From an uncultured Prevotella sp. (GTDB lineage Bacteria; Bacteroidota; Bacteroidia; Bacteroidales; Bacteroidaceae), in NCBI GenBank assembly GCA_902491375.1, contig CABUHE010000016.1:1-43092 (forward strand): a stretch of 43,092 bases of DNA, read 5' to 3'. The notes below the pieces were generated by a model, which was not told where the DNA came from, did no database searches, and saw only the letters and a program-made list of their open reading frames with translations. Position numbers and translations under genes: made by a program. This document shows positions 8,301 to 18,078 of this stretch, in pieces; the first letter of the stretch is position 1, and every line of letters starts with the position of its first letter.

Positions 8301-8381
8301 AAAAGGGCGTCTTTCATAATGCGAAAGATGCCCTTTTATAGCACAAAAGACCACCTTTTAGAAAGTAAAAGGTGGTCTTTT
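8301..8381. repeat. 22-bp-period palindrome array, locus B (two hairpins)
   Basis: Units start at 8301, 8323, 8345 and 8367, exactly 22 bp apart. Units 1/2 pair over 15 bp with one G-T pair (AAAAGGGCGTCTTTC with GAAAGATGCCCTTTT). Units 3/4 pair over 15 perfect bp (AAAAGACCACCTTTT with AAAAGGTGGTCTTTT). Both loops are 7 nt. The array lies between the stop of the Na/phosphate symporter gene (8424, minus) and the GIN gene, so here it could also terminate symporter transcription. Confidence 0.88.
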
Positions 8382-8423
8382 GCAAAGCCGTATGTTTCAA
8401 GGCATACCGCAAGTGGCGGCAGC

Positions 8424-10118
8424 TTATGCCTCTTTCTGTCTTGTACCCATGCGCGCCTCGACAACGTTGATAACGTAGTCAGCCAGTTTTTCACACTCAG
8501 AAACAACGTCCATATACATCGTGCCGATAGCGTATGTATATTCATGGCTGTTCACATCGTTAATGTTCTGGCTGCGCAGTTGGTCGCGGTAGTTGTTTAT
8601 CTCGTTCTCGATATTGAACGAGCGGTTTACATCGAGCCTGTCCTTACGCCCTGACAGCATTATGTTCATCTGCGTAAGACTGTCGTCTGTAAGCTCAAAC
8701 ATCTGATGCAGGTGTTCATACTGACGCTCCGTAAAGTCCTCCTTGCCCTTCACCTTGCGGTTGATTGTACGCGCAATGTTATAACAACTGTCGCCGATGC
8801 TCTCAATCTCGGAAATCTCGCGCAGCATGGCACGTATCTTGGCCTTAGTCTCGTCACTAAGATGGGCGTCGCTTACCCTGTCAAGATATTTTGCAATCTC
8901 AATCTCCATGTTGTCGCTGATGCCCTCGTATTTCTCTATACGGCTGAACAGTTTGTTGAAGTCTGCATCACTCTTGGTGCTCAACAGTTCGCGCACGAAG
9001 CCGAACATACGCTGTATGCGGTCTGCGAAGAGCTGTATCTCCTTCTGCGCCTCAAGCACAGACAGCTCAGGAGTCTTCATGATTGTGTCGCCGCCGATAT
9101 AGCGCAGACGGAACTCGTCGTCGCCGTCTTTCACCTTCGGCTTTATCAGCATGCAGACAATCTTGGAAATCTGAGGAATAAACCATATTAATATAAAGGT
9201 GTTGCAGACGTTGAACGCAGTATGGAAGGCAGCAAGTACGACTGACAGCATTGCCGGGTCAAGTTTTCCTGTGGCAGGGTCGTATCCTACAATAGAGCAG
9301 ACTGTGTTGACAAAAGGATAAAACAGACACAGCACCCAAAGAACACCGAAGATGTTGAACACAAGGTGCGCAAGAGCCGCACGCCGTGCCTGAGTGTTGG
9401 CTCCGAGTGCAGCCAGGTTGGCTGTGGCTGTAGTTCCGATATTCTCACCCATTACAAGAGCAATACCGAGATATATAGGCAGAACACCGCTTGAACAGAG
9501 CATCATGGTAATAGCCATAAGGGCTGCCGACGATTGCAGGATGCACGTCAGCACAGTGCCGATAAGGAGGAATACGATTATTGTAGCATAGCTGCCTGTA
9601 TCAAATGAGCTGAAAAAATCGATGAGCTGCTGGTTGTGCCCCAGATCCATCTCGTTGCCTGTCTGACTGAGCAAGGCGAGCGAAAAGAACATAAACGCTA
9701 TGCCGAAAAGGAAGTCGCCCACATAACGGTGGCGACGGGTGTAGATTAGCAGAATGCCGGCTATGAAGGCAGGAAACACCACATCGGTGAAGTTGAACGA
9801 GAAGCCGAGGCTCATTATCCATGCCGTAAGCGTTGTGCCGATATTGGCACCCATAATGACGGAAATGGCCTGGGCGAGAGTCAAAAGTCCGGCGTTGACG
9901 AACGAAACGGTCATCACCGTGGTAGCCGAAGACGACTGAACTGCTGACGTTACAAACACACCGGTAAGCATACCGGTAAACCTGTTTTTTGTCATTGTAC
10001 CCAAGATGTGGCGCAACTGCGAGCCTGCCATCTTCTGCAAGGCCTCACTCATCACCTTCATTCCGTAGATAAGGAGAGCCAATGACCCGATAATCTTAAA
10101 AAAAATCCAAATCGACAT
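8424..10118 (-). CDS. Na+/phosphate symporter with C-terminal PhoU-like domain
   Basis: A 564-residue inner-membrane transporter of the NptA/YjbB type that moves phosphate with sodium. Two inverted Na/Pi-cotransporter repeats carry the signature QSSSA (residues 61-65) and QSSAA (195-199), each in a hydrophobic region, with GANIGTT and GENIGTT following. From about residue 345 a soluble helical tail (VLEAQKEIQLFADRIQRMF, EIAKYLDRVSDAHLSDETKAKI) is PhoU-like and probably controls transport. No phosphate-starvation genes are nearby. The 87-bp gap to the divergent kinase gene holds the promoters for both. Confidence 0.92.
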   Translation of the reverse strand: MSIWIFFKIIGSLALLIYGMKVMSEALQKMAGSQLRHILGTMTKNRFTGMLTGVFVTSAVQSSSATTVMTVSFVNAGLLTLAQAISVIMGANIGTTLTAWIMSLGFSFNFTDVVFPAFIAGILLIYTRRHRYVGDFLFGIAFMFFSLALLSQTGNEMDLGHNQQLIDFFSSFDTGSYATIIVFLLIGTVLTCILQSSAALMAITMMLCSSGVLPIYLGIALVMGENIGTTATANLAALGANTQARRAALAHLVFNIFGVLWVLCLFYPFVNTVCSIVGYDPATGKLDPAMLSVVLAAFHTAFNVCNTFILIWFIPQISKIVCMLIKPKVKDGDDEFRLRYIGGDTIMKTPELSVLEAQKEIQLFADRIQRMFGFVRELLSTKSDADFNKLFSRIEKYEGISDNMEIEIAKYLDRVSDAHLSDETKAKIRAMLREISEIESIGDSCYNIARTINRKVKGKEDFTERQYEHLHQMFELTDDSLTQMNIMLSGRKDRLDVNRSFNIENEINNYRDQLRSQNINDVNSHEYTYAIGTMYMDVVSECEKLADYVINVVEARMGTRQKEA

Positions 10119-10205
10119 ATTTTAAATTAATTTGATGTCGGACATAACGCAGTATCGAAAAAACGGAGTATCTTTACAATCGTAAAATCTAAAACTGCAC
10201 GATAA

Positions 10206-11867
10206 ATGAAACAATTAATACAAATACGTTGCAAAAATAATAAAAAAACGCAAAATGTCCCAATAGGAAGCACTCTTTCTGAGATTTTCCGTGAATTAAA
10301 TTTAAAAATGGACTACGGCCCGCTCAGCGTGAAAGTCAACAACAAAGTGGAGGGACTGCACTACCGCGTTTACCACAATAAGGATATCGAATATCTTGAC
10401 ATAAAATCGGCATCAGGAGCCAGAGCTTATACACGTACATTGTTCTTCATTCTCTGCAAAGCAGTACACGATCTGTGGCCGACGGCAGAAGTCGTAATAG
10501 ACATTCCCGTTTCAAACGGATATTACTGCGACATAAACATCGGACGACCTATCACACAGTTTGACGCAGAGGCCGTAAAACAACGTATGCAGAAATTAAT
10601 AGACGACGCTATACCTATAAGCCGACATGAAAGTACGACCGATGAGGTTATCGATATGTTTACCGAACTCGGCATGACGTCGAAAGTAAAACTTCTGAAA
10701 AGCGTTGGCAGGCTTTACACGACGTACTATGAGATTGACGGATACAAGGATTATTACTATGGAACACTGCTCACAAACACGCGCCAGCTGTATCTGTTCG
10801 GACTTGAAAAATACTACGACGGTCTGCTGCTGCGCATCCCCTCGCGTGAAGATCCGTCGCGTCTTGGCGAACTAGTGCGCCAGGACAAGATGTTTGACAT
10901 CTTCAAAGAGCATCACCGCTGGCAGAAGATTCTCGGCATATCTACCGTAGGCGACTTTAACGAAGCCGTGAAAAAAGGCATGTCTACTGACCTTATCAAC
11001 ATATCAGAAGCTCTCCAGGAAAAGAAAATCTCACAGATAGCCGACATGATTTCAATGCGTCGCGGAGTAAAGGTTGTGCTTATATCCGGGCCATCATCAA
11101 GCGGAAAGACAACTTTCTGCAAACGTCTGTCAATACAGCTGCTCACATGCGGCATCAAACCTATACAGATTTCGCTCGACGACTATTTCGTTCACAGAGA
11201 GGATACGCCTAAGGATGAAAAAGGCGACTATGACTATGAGAGCCTTTATGCACTCGACATTCCGTTGCTGAACAAGCAGCTCAACGCCCTGTTCGCAGGC
11301 GAGGAAGTGGAGCTGCCGAAGTATAATTTCCAGACAGGACGCAGCGAAAAGAGCGGGCACAAGCTTAAAATGAACGACGACAACGTTCTTGTAGTAGAAG
11401 GAATACACGCGCTGAACCCCGAACTTACAGCCCAAATACCTGAGGAACAGAAATTCCGCGTATACGCGTCTGCGCTTACTACTATTCTGCTTGACACCCA
11501 CAACTATATTCCTACGACCGACAACCGACTGCTGCGACGCATCATACGCGACTACAAATACCGTGGAGTAAACGCAATGGAAACAATACGCAGATGGCCG
11601 AGCGTGCGCGCCGGAGAGAACAAATGGATATTCCCATATCAGGAGAATGCTGATGTGATGTTCAACACAGCCATGCTTTTCGAGCTTGCCGTAATAAAAA
11701 GCCAGGCCGAACCATTGCTTGAGCTTGTACCTGAAAACGTAGACGAGCACGCTGAAGCATACAGGTTGCTGAAATTTCTGAAATATATAGCACCTATACC
11801 CAACAGACAACTTCCGCCGACATCATTGCTACGCGAGTTTTTGGGAGGCAGTTCTTTCAAATACTAA
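10206..11867 (+). CDS. Nucleoside (uridine-type) kinase with TGS / ThrRS-like N-terminus
   Basis: 553 residues with an unusual fusion. Residues 1-65 look like a TGS domain (ubiquitin-like fold, NVPIGSTLSEIFRELN). Residues 70-190 resemble the second additional domain of threonyl-tRNA synthetase (RAYTRTLFFILCKAVHDLWP, YYCDINIGRPIT). The C-terminal half is a P-loop kinase of the uridine kinase/phosphoribulokinase family with Walker A GPSSSGKTT at 295-303, DDYFVHREDTP near 325, and VVEGIHALNP near 400. The probable reaction is ATP-dependent phosphorylation of a nucleoside. This architecture is conserved in Bacteroidetes and other anaerobes, but the purpose of the synthetase-like part is not known to me. 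It is a single gene, divergent from the symporter. Confidence 0.88.
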   Translation: MKQLIQIRCKNNKKTQNVPIGSTLSEIFRELNLKMDYGPLSVKVNNKVEGLHYRVYHNKDIEYLDIKSASGARAYTRTLFFILCKAVHDLWPTAEVVIDIPVSNGYYCDINIGRPITQFDAEAVKQRMQKLIDDAIPISRHESTTDEVIDMFTELGMTSKVKLLKSVGRLYTTYYEIDGYKDYYYGTLLTNTRQLYLFGLEKYYDGLLLRIPSREDPSRLGELVRQDKMFDIFKEHHRWQKILGISTVGDFNEAVKKGMSTDLINISEALQEKKISQIADMISMRRGVKVVLISGPSSSGKTTFCKRLSIQLLTCGIKPIQISLDDYFVHREDTPKDEKGDYDYESLYALDIPLLNKQLNALFAGEEVELPKYNFQTGRSEKSGHKLKMNDDNVLVVEGIHALNPELTAQIPEEQKFRVYASALTTILLDTHNYIPTTDNRLLRRIIRDYKYRGVNAMETIRRWPSVRAGENKWIFPYQENADVMFNTAMLFELAVIKSQAEPLLELVPENVDEHAEAYRLLKFLKYIAPIPNRQLPPTSLLREFLGGSSFKY

Positions 11868-12105
11868 GTAGTCAGACGAATATCCAGTCGGCACATATTA
11901 TAATATGTAAGAGCCGGAAAGTTTATGCTCCATGTATAAATATAGCACACATTTCAAATTAAAATCTGCGTTTAAAATTATAACTACATCGAGCGTAACA
12001 GGCCTGCTCCAGCACCCAGAATACAGTGTTACATATAACAGAATTGACACCTTAACTTTCAGATTAACACTATGAAATCGTCAAGTAAAGACACTTGAAC
12101 ACACA
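11868..12105. other. Non-coding gap, first part
   Basis: Between the nucleoside kinase stop and repeat locus C I see no ORF and no convincing hairpin with a T run. The whole kinase-to-korA gap is 543 bp and is otherwise filled by locus C, a pair of TTTGTGGAC direct repeats (12204-12212, 12232-12240) and the korA promoter. Confidence 0.5.
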
Positions 12106-12154
12106 GAAAGACGGCCTTTTAATCATATAAAGGTCGTCTTTCGCTTTAATAAAG
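12106..12154. repeat. 22-bp-period palindrome array, locus C
   Basis: Units start at 12106, 12128 and 12150 (the last partial), 22 bp apart. Units 1/2 (GAAAGACGGCCTTTT, TAAAGGTCGTCTTTC) form a hairpin of about 15 bp with one mismatch and one G-T pair. It may also end transcription of the kinase gene. Confidence 0.75.
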
Positions 12155-12258
12155 CATATCAAATTATCACTATAAATGCGCAAAAAGCTCTTTATACATC
12201 ATTTTTGTGGACTTATTAACGCTGAAACCAGTTTGTGGACAAAATTATTTAAAAACAT

Positions 12259-12289
12259 TTTGATATTTCAATAATCTTTCCGAACTTTG
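12259..12289 (+). promoter_or_regulatory. Promoter of the 2-oxoacid:ferredoxin oxidoreductase genes
   Basis: TTTG (12259-12262), a 19-nt spacer and GAACTTTG (12282-12289) fit the Bacteroidetes consensus except the first two bases of the -7 box. The leader to korA is about 115 nt. Confidence 0.55.
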
Positions 12290-12410
12290 CAAAAATTGCA
12301 GCAACGATACCAGAAAGCAAGCCTGACACACCCTTGCCGATTATGGAAAACCTTGTTGTATAATGAAAAACATGATAATAAAATAGCTAAAGCTAAAAAT
12401 ACTTTTATTT

Positions 12411-14261
12411 ATGGCAGAAGAATTGGAAGTAAAGCAATTAGACGATGTCGTTGTGCGCTTCTCGGGCGACTCGGGCGACGGAATGCAGCTGGCGGGCAAC
12501 ATCTTCTCGACAGTTTCGGCTACGGTTGGTAACGGAATCTCAACATTCCCCGACTATCCGGCGGACATCCGTGCCCCGCAAGGATCGCTTACGGGCGTAT
12601 CAGGATTTCAGGTTCACATCGCAAGTGGCCGTGCATACACACCGGGCGACATGTGCGACGTGCTCGTGGCAATGAACGCTGCTGCGCTTAAGACACAGTA
12701 CAAGTTTGCGAAGCCTCAGGCAACTATTATCATCGACACCGACAGTTTCGGGCCAAAAGACCTTGAAAGGGCCGAGTTTAAAACCCAGGACTACCTTGAC
12801 GAAATGGGAATAGATCCAGACCGCGTGGTAGCCTGCCCTATTACACAGATGGTAAAGGACTGCCTTGCCGACAGCGGAATGGACAACAAAGCAATACTGA
12901 AGTGCCGCAATATGTTCGCACTCGGTATCGTATGCTGGCTGTTCAACCGCGATATCAGCTTCGTAGAGGCATTTTTGCGCGAGAAGTTCGACAAGAAGCC
13001 TGCCATAGCAGAAAGCAATATTAAAGTTGTTAACGCCGGTTATGACTACGGTCACAACGTAAGTGCAAGCGTACCGGCTACATACCGCATAGAATCCAAG
13101 AACAAGGTGAAAGGCCGTTACATGGACATCACCGGCAATAAAGCCACAGCTTACGGACTTATAGCTGCCGCTGAGAAGGCCGGACTGAAACTGTATCTCG
13201 GCTCATACCCTATCACTCCTGCCACAGACATACTGCACGAGCTGGCAAAACACAAGTCGCTCGGCGTTATGACAGTGCAGTGTGAAGACGAAATATCAGG
13301 ATGTGCAAGTGCTATCGGAGCTTCTTTCGCAGGAGCATTGGCTGCAACATCAACATCAGGTCCTGGCATTTGCCTCAAATCAGAGGCAATGAACCTTGCA
13401 GTAATCGACGAGCTTCCGCTTGTTGTCATCGACGTTCAGCGCGGTGGTCCGTCAACAGGTCTGCCTACAAAGAGCGAGCAGACCGACCTGTTACAGGCTC
13501 TGTTCGGACGTAACGGAGAATCACCGATGCCGGTAATTGCCGCAACAAGTCCTACAAACTGTTTCGACGCAGTGTATGCAGCAGCAAAAATCGCACTCGA
13601 GCACCTTACTCCTGTAGTATTACTTACAGACGCTTTCGTTGCCAACGGTTCTGCTGCATGGAAACTGCCGAACATCAACGAGCTGCCGGAGATTCATCCT
13701 CACTACGTAACTCCTGAACAGAAAGGACACTACACACCGTATCAGCGCGACCCGGAGAGCGGCGTCCGCTACTGGGCGATACCAGGACAGGAAGGATATG
13801 AGCACATTCTGGGCGGTCTGGAGAAAGACGGTAATACCGGAGCAATATCAACCGATCCTGAGAATCACGACAAGATGTGCCGTCTGCGTGCGACAAAAGT
13901 CTATAAGATACCAGTTCCCGACGTAGAGGTTCTTGGCGATGCAGACGATGCCGACCTGCTTATTGTTGGTTTCGGCGGCACATTCGGCCATCTGTATACA
14001 GCTATGTCAGTACTCAGAGAGATGGGTAATAAAGTGGCTCTGGCCCACTTCAGCTACATCAACCCTCTGCCTAAAAATGCTGCTCATGTACTGACAAAAT
14101 ACAAAAAGGTTGTCGTTGCCGAACAGAACCTCGGTCAGTTTGCCGCATATCTGCGCATGAAGGTTGACAACTTCGCCCCATACCAGTTCAATCAGGTTAA
14201 GGGACAGCCGTTCGTTGTGGCTGAACTTGTCAAGGCATTCACTAAGATTTTAAAGAACTAA
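12411..14261 (+). CDS. korA: 2-oxoacid:ferredoxin oxidoreductase, alpha subunit (gamma-alpha fusion)
   Basis: 616 residues. The N-terminal 190 residues form the gamma-type domain (VVRFSGDSGDGMQLAG, PDYPADIRAPQGSLTGVSGFQ). The rest is the pyrimidine-binding alpha part (LYLGSYPITPATDILHELAKHK, CEDEISGCASAIGASFAGALAATSTSGPG, VQRGGPSTGLPTKSEQTDL). With the beta subunit downstream it oxidatively decarboxylates a 2-oxo acid to an acyl-CoA and reduces ferredoxin. 2-Oxoglutarate is the likely substrate by similarity to Bacteroidetes KorAB; other 2-oxo acids cannot be excluded. No separate ferredoxin subunit gene is present, so this is the two-subunit type. ATG 12411 is followed by MAEELEVKQLDDVVVRF. 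Confidence 0.93.
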   Translation: MAEELEVKQLDDVVVRFSGDSGDGMQLAGNIFSTVSATVGNGISTFPDYPADIRAPQGSLTGVSGFQVHIASGRAYTPGDMCDVLVAMNAAALKTQYKFAKPQATIIIDTDSFGPKDLERAEFKTQDYLDEMGIDPDRVVACPITQMVKDCLADSGMDNKAILKCRNMFALGIVCWLFNRDISFVEAFLREKFDKKPAIAESNIKVVNAGYDYGHNVSASVPATYRIESKNKVKGRYMDITGNKATAYGLIAAAEKAGLKLYLGSYPITPATDILHELAKHKSLGVMTVQCEDEISGCASAIGASFAGALAATSTSGPGICLKSEAMNLAVIDELPLVVIDVQRGGPSTGLPTKSEQTDLLQALFGRNGESPMPVIAATSPTNCFDAVYAAAKIALEHLTPVVLLTDAFVANGSAAWKLPNINELPEIHPHYVTPEQKGHYTPYQRDPESGVRYWAIPGQEGYEHILGGLEKDGNTGAISTDPENHDKMCRLRATKVYKIPVPDVEVLGDADDADLLIVGFGGTFGHLYTAMSVLREMGNKVALAHFSYINPLPKNAAHVLTKYKKVVVAEQNLGQFAAYLRMKVDNFAPYQFNQVKGQPFVVAELVKAFTKILKN

Positions 14262-14445
14262 GAATTTAAACAGAAGTTGGAGTAGTTACGGAAGTTAAGA
14301 TAACAGACGACAGATTACACATCAGCAAGCCGTTACCACACTGTCGGAACAAAACCTTACAGCACGGTAATTACAACAAACAAGTCTACGTCTGATTATC
14401 AATATAACACCGAGAACTCCTTTAACCGCTAAAAAAATATAAGCA

Positions 14446-15450
14446 ATGAGTTACACTGCTCAAGACTATAAGAAGGGACAACCGCGCTGGTGTCCCGGTT
14501 GCGGAGACCACTTCTTCTTGGCTTCGCTCCACAAAGCGATGGCGGAAATCGGCGTACCGCCGTATCAGACAGCCGTAATTTCAGGTATCGGATGCTCAAG
14601 CCGTCTGCCTTATTACGTCAATACATACGCCATGCAGACAATTCACGGCCGCGCGGCAGCAATCGCTACCGGTGCGAAAGTAGCAAATCCTAATCTTACA
14701 ATATGGCAGATCAGCGGCGACGGCGACGGTCTTGCAATCGGCGGAAACCACTTTATCCACGCCATGCGACGCAACATCGACCTTAATATGATATTGCTCA
14801 ACAACCGCATCTACGGTCTGACAAAAGGTCAATACTCACCTACGTCACCACGTGGATTCGTCAGCAAGTCGTCACCTTACGGTACGGTAGAGGATCCGTT
14901 CCTGCCTGCTGAGCTTTGCTTCGGTGCAAGAGGCCACTTCTTCGCACGTGCCGTAGCCACCGATGCAGAAGGAACTATCGACATACTGAAGGCCGCCTAC
15001 AAGCACAAAGGCGCATCTGTATGCGAGATTCTGCAAAACTGCGTAATCTTCAACAACGGCTGCTACGACTCTATTTACAAGAAAGAAGGCCGCGCAAAGA
15101 ATGCCATCTACGTTCGCCACGGTCAGCCGTTGCTCTTCGGTGAGCATAACGAATACGGTCTGATGCAGGAAGGCTTCGGCCTGAAGGTTGTCAAACTGGG
15201 TGAGAACGGCATCACAGAGAAAGACATTCTAGTACACGATGCACACTGTATGGACAACACCCTGCAACTGAAACTTGCCATGATGGACAACGAACACGGA
15301 TTCCCCGTAGCACTTGGAGTCATCCGCGACGTTGACGCACCAAGCTACGAGACAGCTGTACAAGAGCAGATTGAGGAAGTGAAGGGTAAGAAAAAGTATC
15401 ACAACTTCACCGAACTGCTTGAGACCAACGACATCTGGGAAGTTAAATAA
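14446..15450 (+). CDS. korB: 2-oxoacid:ferredoxin oxidoreductase, beta subunit
   Basis: 334 residues, the thiamine-diphosphate-binding partner of the alpha subunit. It shows the WCPGCGDHF start, the GIGCSSRLPYY stretch and the ThDP motif GDGDGLAIGGNHFIHAMRRN followed by LNNRIYGLTKGQ. The CPGC and GCSS cysteines are likely ligands of the 4Fe-4S cluster. It starts 184 bp after korA, a larger gap than usual for this pair. No promoter is obvious in that gap, so cotranscription is the simplest reading. A strong terminator follows. Confidence 0.93.
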   Translation: MSYTAQDYKKGQPRWCPGCGDHFFLASLHKAMAEIGVPPYQTAVISGIGCSSRLPYYVNTYAMQTIHGRAAAIATGAKVANPNLTIWQISGDGDGLAIGGNHFIHAMRRNIDLNMILLNNRIYGLTKGQYSPTSPRGFVSKSSPYGTVEDPFLPAELCFGARGHFFARAVATDAEGTIDILKAAYKHKGASVCEILQNCVIFNNGCYDSIYKKEGRAKNAIYVRHGQPLLFGEHNEYGLMQEGFGLKVVKLGENGITEKDILVHDAHCMDNTLQLKLAMMDNEHGFPVALGVIRDVDAPSYETAVQEQIEEVKGKKKYHNFTELLETNDIWEVK

Positions 15451-15473
15451 CAACTTACTGAATATCATACAAA

Positions 15474-15516
15474 GAAGGATGCACCAATAAAAAACGGTGC
15501 ATCCTTCTTTGTTTTA
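15474..15516 (+). terminator. korB terminator
   Basis: A near-perfect inverted repeat with arms GAAGGATGCACC (15474-15485) and GGTGCATCCTTC (15496-15507) and a 10-nt loop, extended by AAA/TTT and followed by TTTGTTTT. Confidence 0.88.
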
Positions 15517-15632
15517 TTGTAAAATAATCATAACAAAACAATAAGATACGGGATTATTTTTGTAATTTCGCAGGTAAAGGCGCACCACTTGCGCCACACT
15601 CGGTTACACGTTAAACTAAAGAAATCAACAAT

Positions 15633-17831
15633 ATGGCAAAAGAAAAGAAAAAAAACAAAAGGCTGACAAAGAACAAGCTGACCGAGATGTTACAAGACCT
15701 GTTCATGCGGAATGCTGACAAGACGCTCAGCTTTAAGCAGATATTCAAGGAACTTCGCCTTGTAACCCACCCTGCGAAAATGCTCGCAGTAGAGATTATG
15801 GAAGACATGGCTTGGGACGATTTCCTAAGCAAAGTAAGCGACAACTCGTATAAACTTAATCTGAAAGGCCAGGTGCAGGAAGGCCGGTTCATCCGTAAAT
15901 CAAACGGAAAGAACAGCTTCGAGCCTGACGACGGAGGCAAACCTGTATTCGTAGCCGAACGTAATTCAAAGTCGGCACTTACTGGCGACCGTGTACGAGT
16001 AACCTTTATGGCACGCCGGCGCAACCATATCAAAGAGGCAATGGTAACTGACATCCTCGAAAGAGCACGCGACTCTTTCGTAGGTAAACTTAAAGTCGAG
16101 CGCGACTTTGCCTTCCTCATACCCGACGGGAACGTATTCGCGAACAACATAATAATACCCAAGAACAAGCTGAAAGGCGGCAAGACCGGCGAAAAAGTTG
16201 TCATTAAAGTAACCCAATGGCCTGACGACGAGAACAAGAACATCATCGGCGAGGTTGTCGACGTGCTCGGCGAGCAGGGCGACAACGACGTGGAGATGAA
16301 CTCAATCCTGGCTCAATACGGTCTGCCTTATAAGTATCCGAAGCGTGTTGAAGAAGCAGCTGACAAAATAACAGGCGAAATAACCGAAGAAGACTATAAA
16401 GAGCGTGAGGACTTCCGCAACGTAACGACATTCACAATCGACCCGCGCGACGCAAAAGACTTTGACGACGCACTGTCAATCCGCAAGCTCGGCGACAAGA
16501 TGTGGGAGGTCGGTGTACACATCGCTGACGTGTCACACTACGTTACCGAAGGCTCTATCATAGACAAGGAGGCGCAGAAACGCGCGACAAGTATCTACCT
16601 TGTAGACCGCACAATACCAATGCTGCCAGAGCGTCTGTGCAACTTTGTATGCTCGCTCCGCCCTAACGAAGAGAAGCTGACATACAGCGCGGTGTTCGAT
16701 ATGGACGAGAATGCCGAAGTAAAGTCGTGGCGTCTGGTACACACTGTTATTAAGAGCGACCGCCGCTTCGCCTATGAAGAAGTGCAGCAGATACTTGAAG
16801 ACAACGGCGTAACAGACGGAACAGGCGAGCCTGCACCGCCGGCAGGACCCGAAGGCTACAAAGGCGAATATGCCGAAGAGCTGATAACGCTCGACATGCT
16901 GGCAAAGAAACTGCGCGCGGCAAGATTCAAGCACGGTGCAGTGAAGTTCGACCGTGAAGAGATGCGCTTTGAAGTTGACGAGAAAGGCAAGCCCATACGT
17001 TGCTACTTCAAGAAGTCGAAAGACGCCAACAAACTTGTCGAGGAGTTCATGCTGCTGGCAAACCGCAGTGTGGCCGAGAGCGTTGGAAAGGTCAAGAAAG
17101 GACAGAAAGCCAAGACTCTGCCATACCGTATACACGACGCACCAGACCCGACGAAGCTGGAAAACCTGCGTGAGTTTATCGTAAAATTCGGCTACCGACT
17201 GAAAACCGACGGTTCGAAAGGCGAAATATCGCGCAGCCTCAACAAGCTGATGGACGACTGCAACGGCAAGCGCGAACAAAATCTTATAGAGTCGGTTGCG
17301 CTAAGAGCCATGATGAAGGCTAAATACAGCATACACAACATAGGCCACTACGGACTGGCATTTGAATACTACACCCATTTCACCAGTCCGATACGACGCT
17401 ACCCCGACACAATGGTTCACCGCCTGCTGACACGCTATCAGAACGGCGGACGCAGCGCGAACAAGGAGTATTATGAGGAACTGTGCGAACATTCAAGCGA
17501 CATGGAGATAATAGCACAGAACGCCGAGCGCGACTCTATCAAGTATAAGATGGTTGAATTCATGTCAGACAAAATCGGCAACGAGTACGACGCGCACATC
17601 AGCGGAATAACATCTTACGGCATATATTGCGAGATTGACGAGAACCACTGCGAAGGTATGGTGCCCATGCACGACCTTGATGACGACTATTACGACTTCG
17701 ACGAGCGCAACTACTGCCTCGTAGGCCGTCGCCATCACCACAAATATCAGCTGGGCGACCCGATAAAGATTGTCGTCGCAAAGGCAAACATCGAGAAGAA
17801 ACAGCTTGACTTCGCACTGGCTGACGATTAA
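15633..17831 (+). CDS. rnr: Ribonuclease R (RNase II/RNB family exoribonuclease)
   Basis: 732 residues, a 3'-to-5' hydrolytic exoribonuclease that degrades structured RNA. The very basic N-terminus (MAKEKKKNKRLTKNK) and a winged-helix-like region precede cold-shock domains (about 70-230). The RNB catalytic domain shows DPRDAKDFDDALS from residue 270, with the metal-binding aspartates, then HIADVSHYV, and HFTSPIRRYPDTMVHR near 590. The C-terminal S1 domain begins around 645 (YDAHISGITSYGIYCEI). Length and order are normal for RNase R. It is a single gene between two strong terminators. Confidence 0.95.
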   Translation: MAKEKKKNKRLTKNKLTEMLQDLFMRNADKTLSFKQIFKELRLVTHPAKMLAVEIMEDMAWDDFLSKVSDNSYKLNLKGQVQEGRFIRKSNGKNSFEPDDGGKPVFVAERNSKSALTGDRVRVTFMARRRNHIKEAMVTDILERARDSFVGKLKVERDFAFLIPDGNVFANNIIIPKNKLKGGKTGEKVVIKVTQWPDDENKNIIGEVVDVLGEQGDNDVEMNSILAQYGLPYKYPKRVEEAADKITGEITEEDYKEREDFRNVTTFTIDPRDAKDFDDALSIRKLGDKMWEVGVHIADVSHYVTEGSIIDKEAQKRATSIYLVDRTIPMLPERLCNFVCSLRPNEEKLTYSAVFDMDENAEVKSWRLVHTVIKSDRRFAYEEVQQILEDNGVTDGTGEPAPPAGPEGYKGEYAEELITLDMLAKKLRAARFKHGAVKFDREEMRFEVDEKGKPIRCYFKKSKDANKLVEEFMLLANRSVAESVGKVKKGQKAKTLPYRIHDAPDPTKLENLREFIVKFGYRLKTDGSKGEISRSLNKLMDDCNGKREQNLIESVALRAMMKAKYSIHNIGHYGLAFEYYTHFTSPIRRYPDTMVHRLLTRYQNGGRSANKEYYEELCEHSSDMEIIAQNAERDSIKYKMVEFMSDKIGNEYDAHISGITSYGIYCEIDENHCEGMVPMHDLDDDYYDFDERNYCLVGRRHHHKYQLGDPIKIVVAKANIEKKQLDFALADD

Positions 17832-17858
17832 ACCGGCAAAGCATAAAACACACTTTAC

Positions 17859-17914
17859 AACGTGCCCAACACGCTAATCAGCATACGACAATTAGCGTGT
17901 TGGGCACGTTTTCT
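17859..17914 (+). terminator. rnr terminator
   Basis: A perfect 20-bp inverted repeat (17859-17878 with 17891-17910, arms containing CGTGCCCAACACGC) and a 12-nt loop, followed by TTCT. It is the strongest hairpin in the window. Confidence 0.88.
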
Positions 17915-17996
17915 GTATATTACGGCACATAAAACATCACAGGCTCGACGCACGTTTCACATTTCACGTAGAACAGCCTGATTCTCAACAGGTTAC

Positions 17997-18078
17997 AAAA
18001 GGGCATCTTTTACATTGCAAAAGATGCCTGATCAGAAGGCAAAATGGCATGTTTCGCATCGTAAAACATGCCCTTTTA
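17997..18078. repeat. 22-bp-period palindrome array, locus D
   Basis: Units start at 17997, 18019, 18041 and 18063, exactly 22 bp apart. Units 1/2 pair over 10 bp (AAAAGGGCATCTTTT with AAAAGATGCC). Units 3/4 have lost the AAAAG form (AAAATGGCATG, AAAACATGCCC) yet still pair with each other. The array sits after the separate rnr terminator, so it is not needed for termination. The rest of the 465-bp gap shows no ORF. Confidence 0.85.

Noticed and set aside
8301..8381. CRISPR array
   Set aside because: The period is only 22 bp, the variable part is 5 bp, units are palindromic, and no cas genes are near. Not compatible with repeat-spacer organisation.
12204..12242. DnaA boxes / replication origin
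   Set aside because: TTTGTGGAC repeats resemble a DnaA box with one or two mismatches, but there are only two, with no dnaA, no further boxes and no unwinding region.
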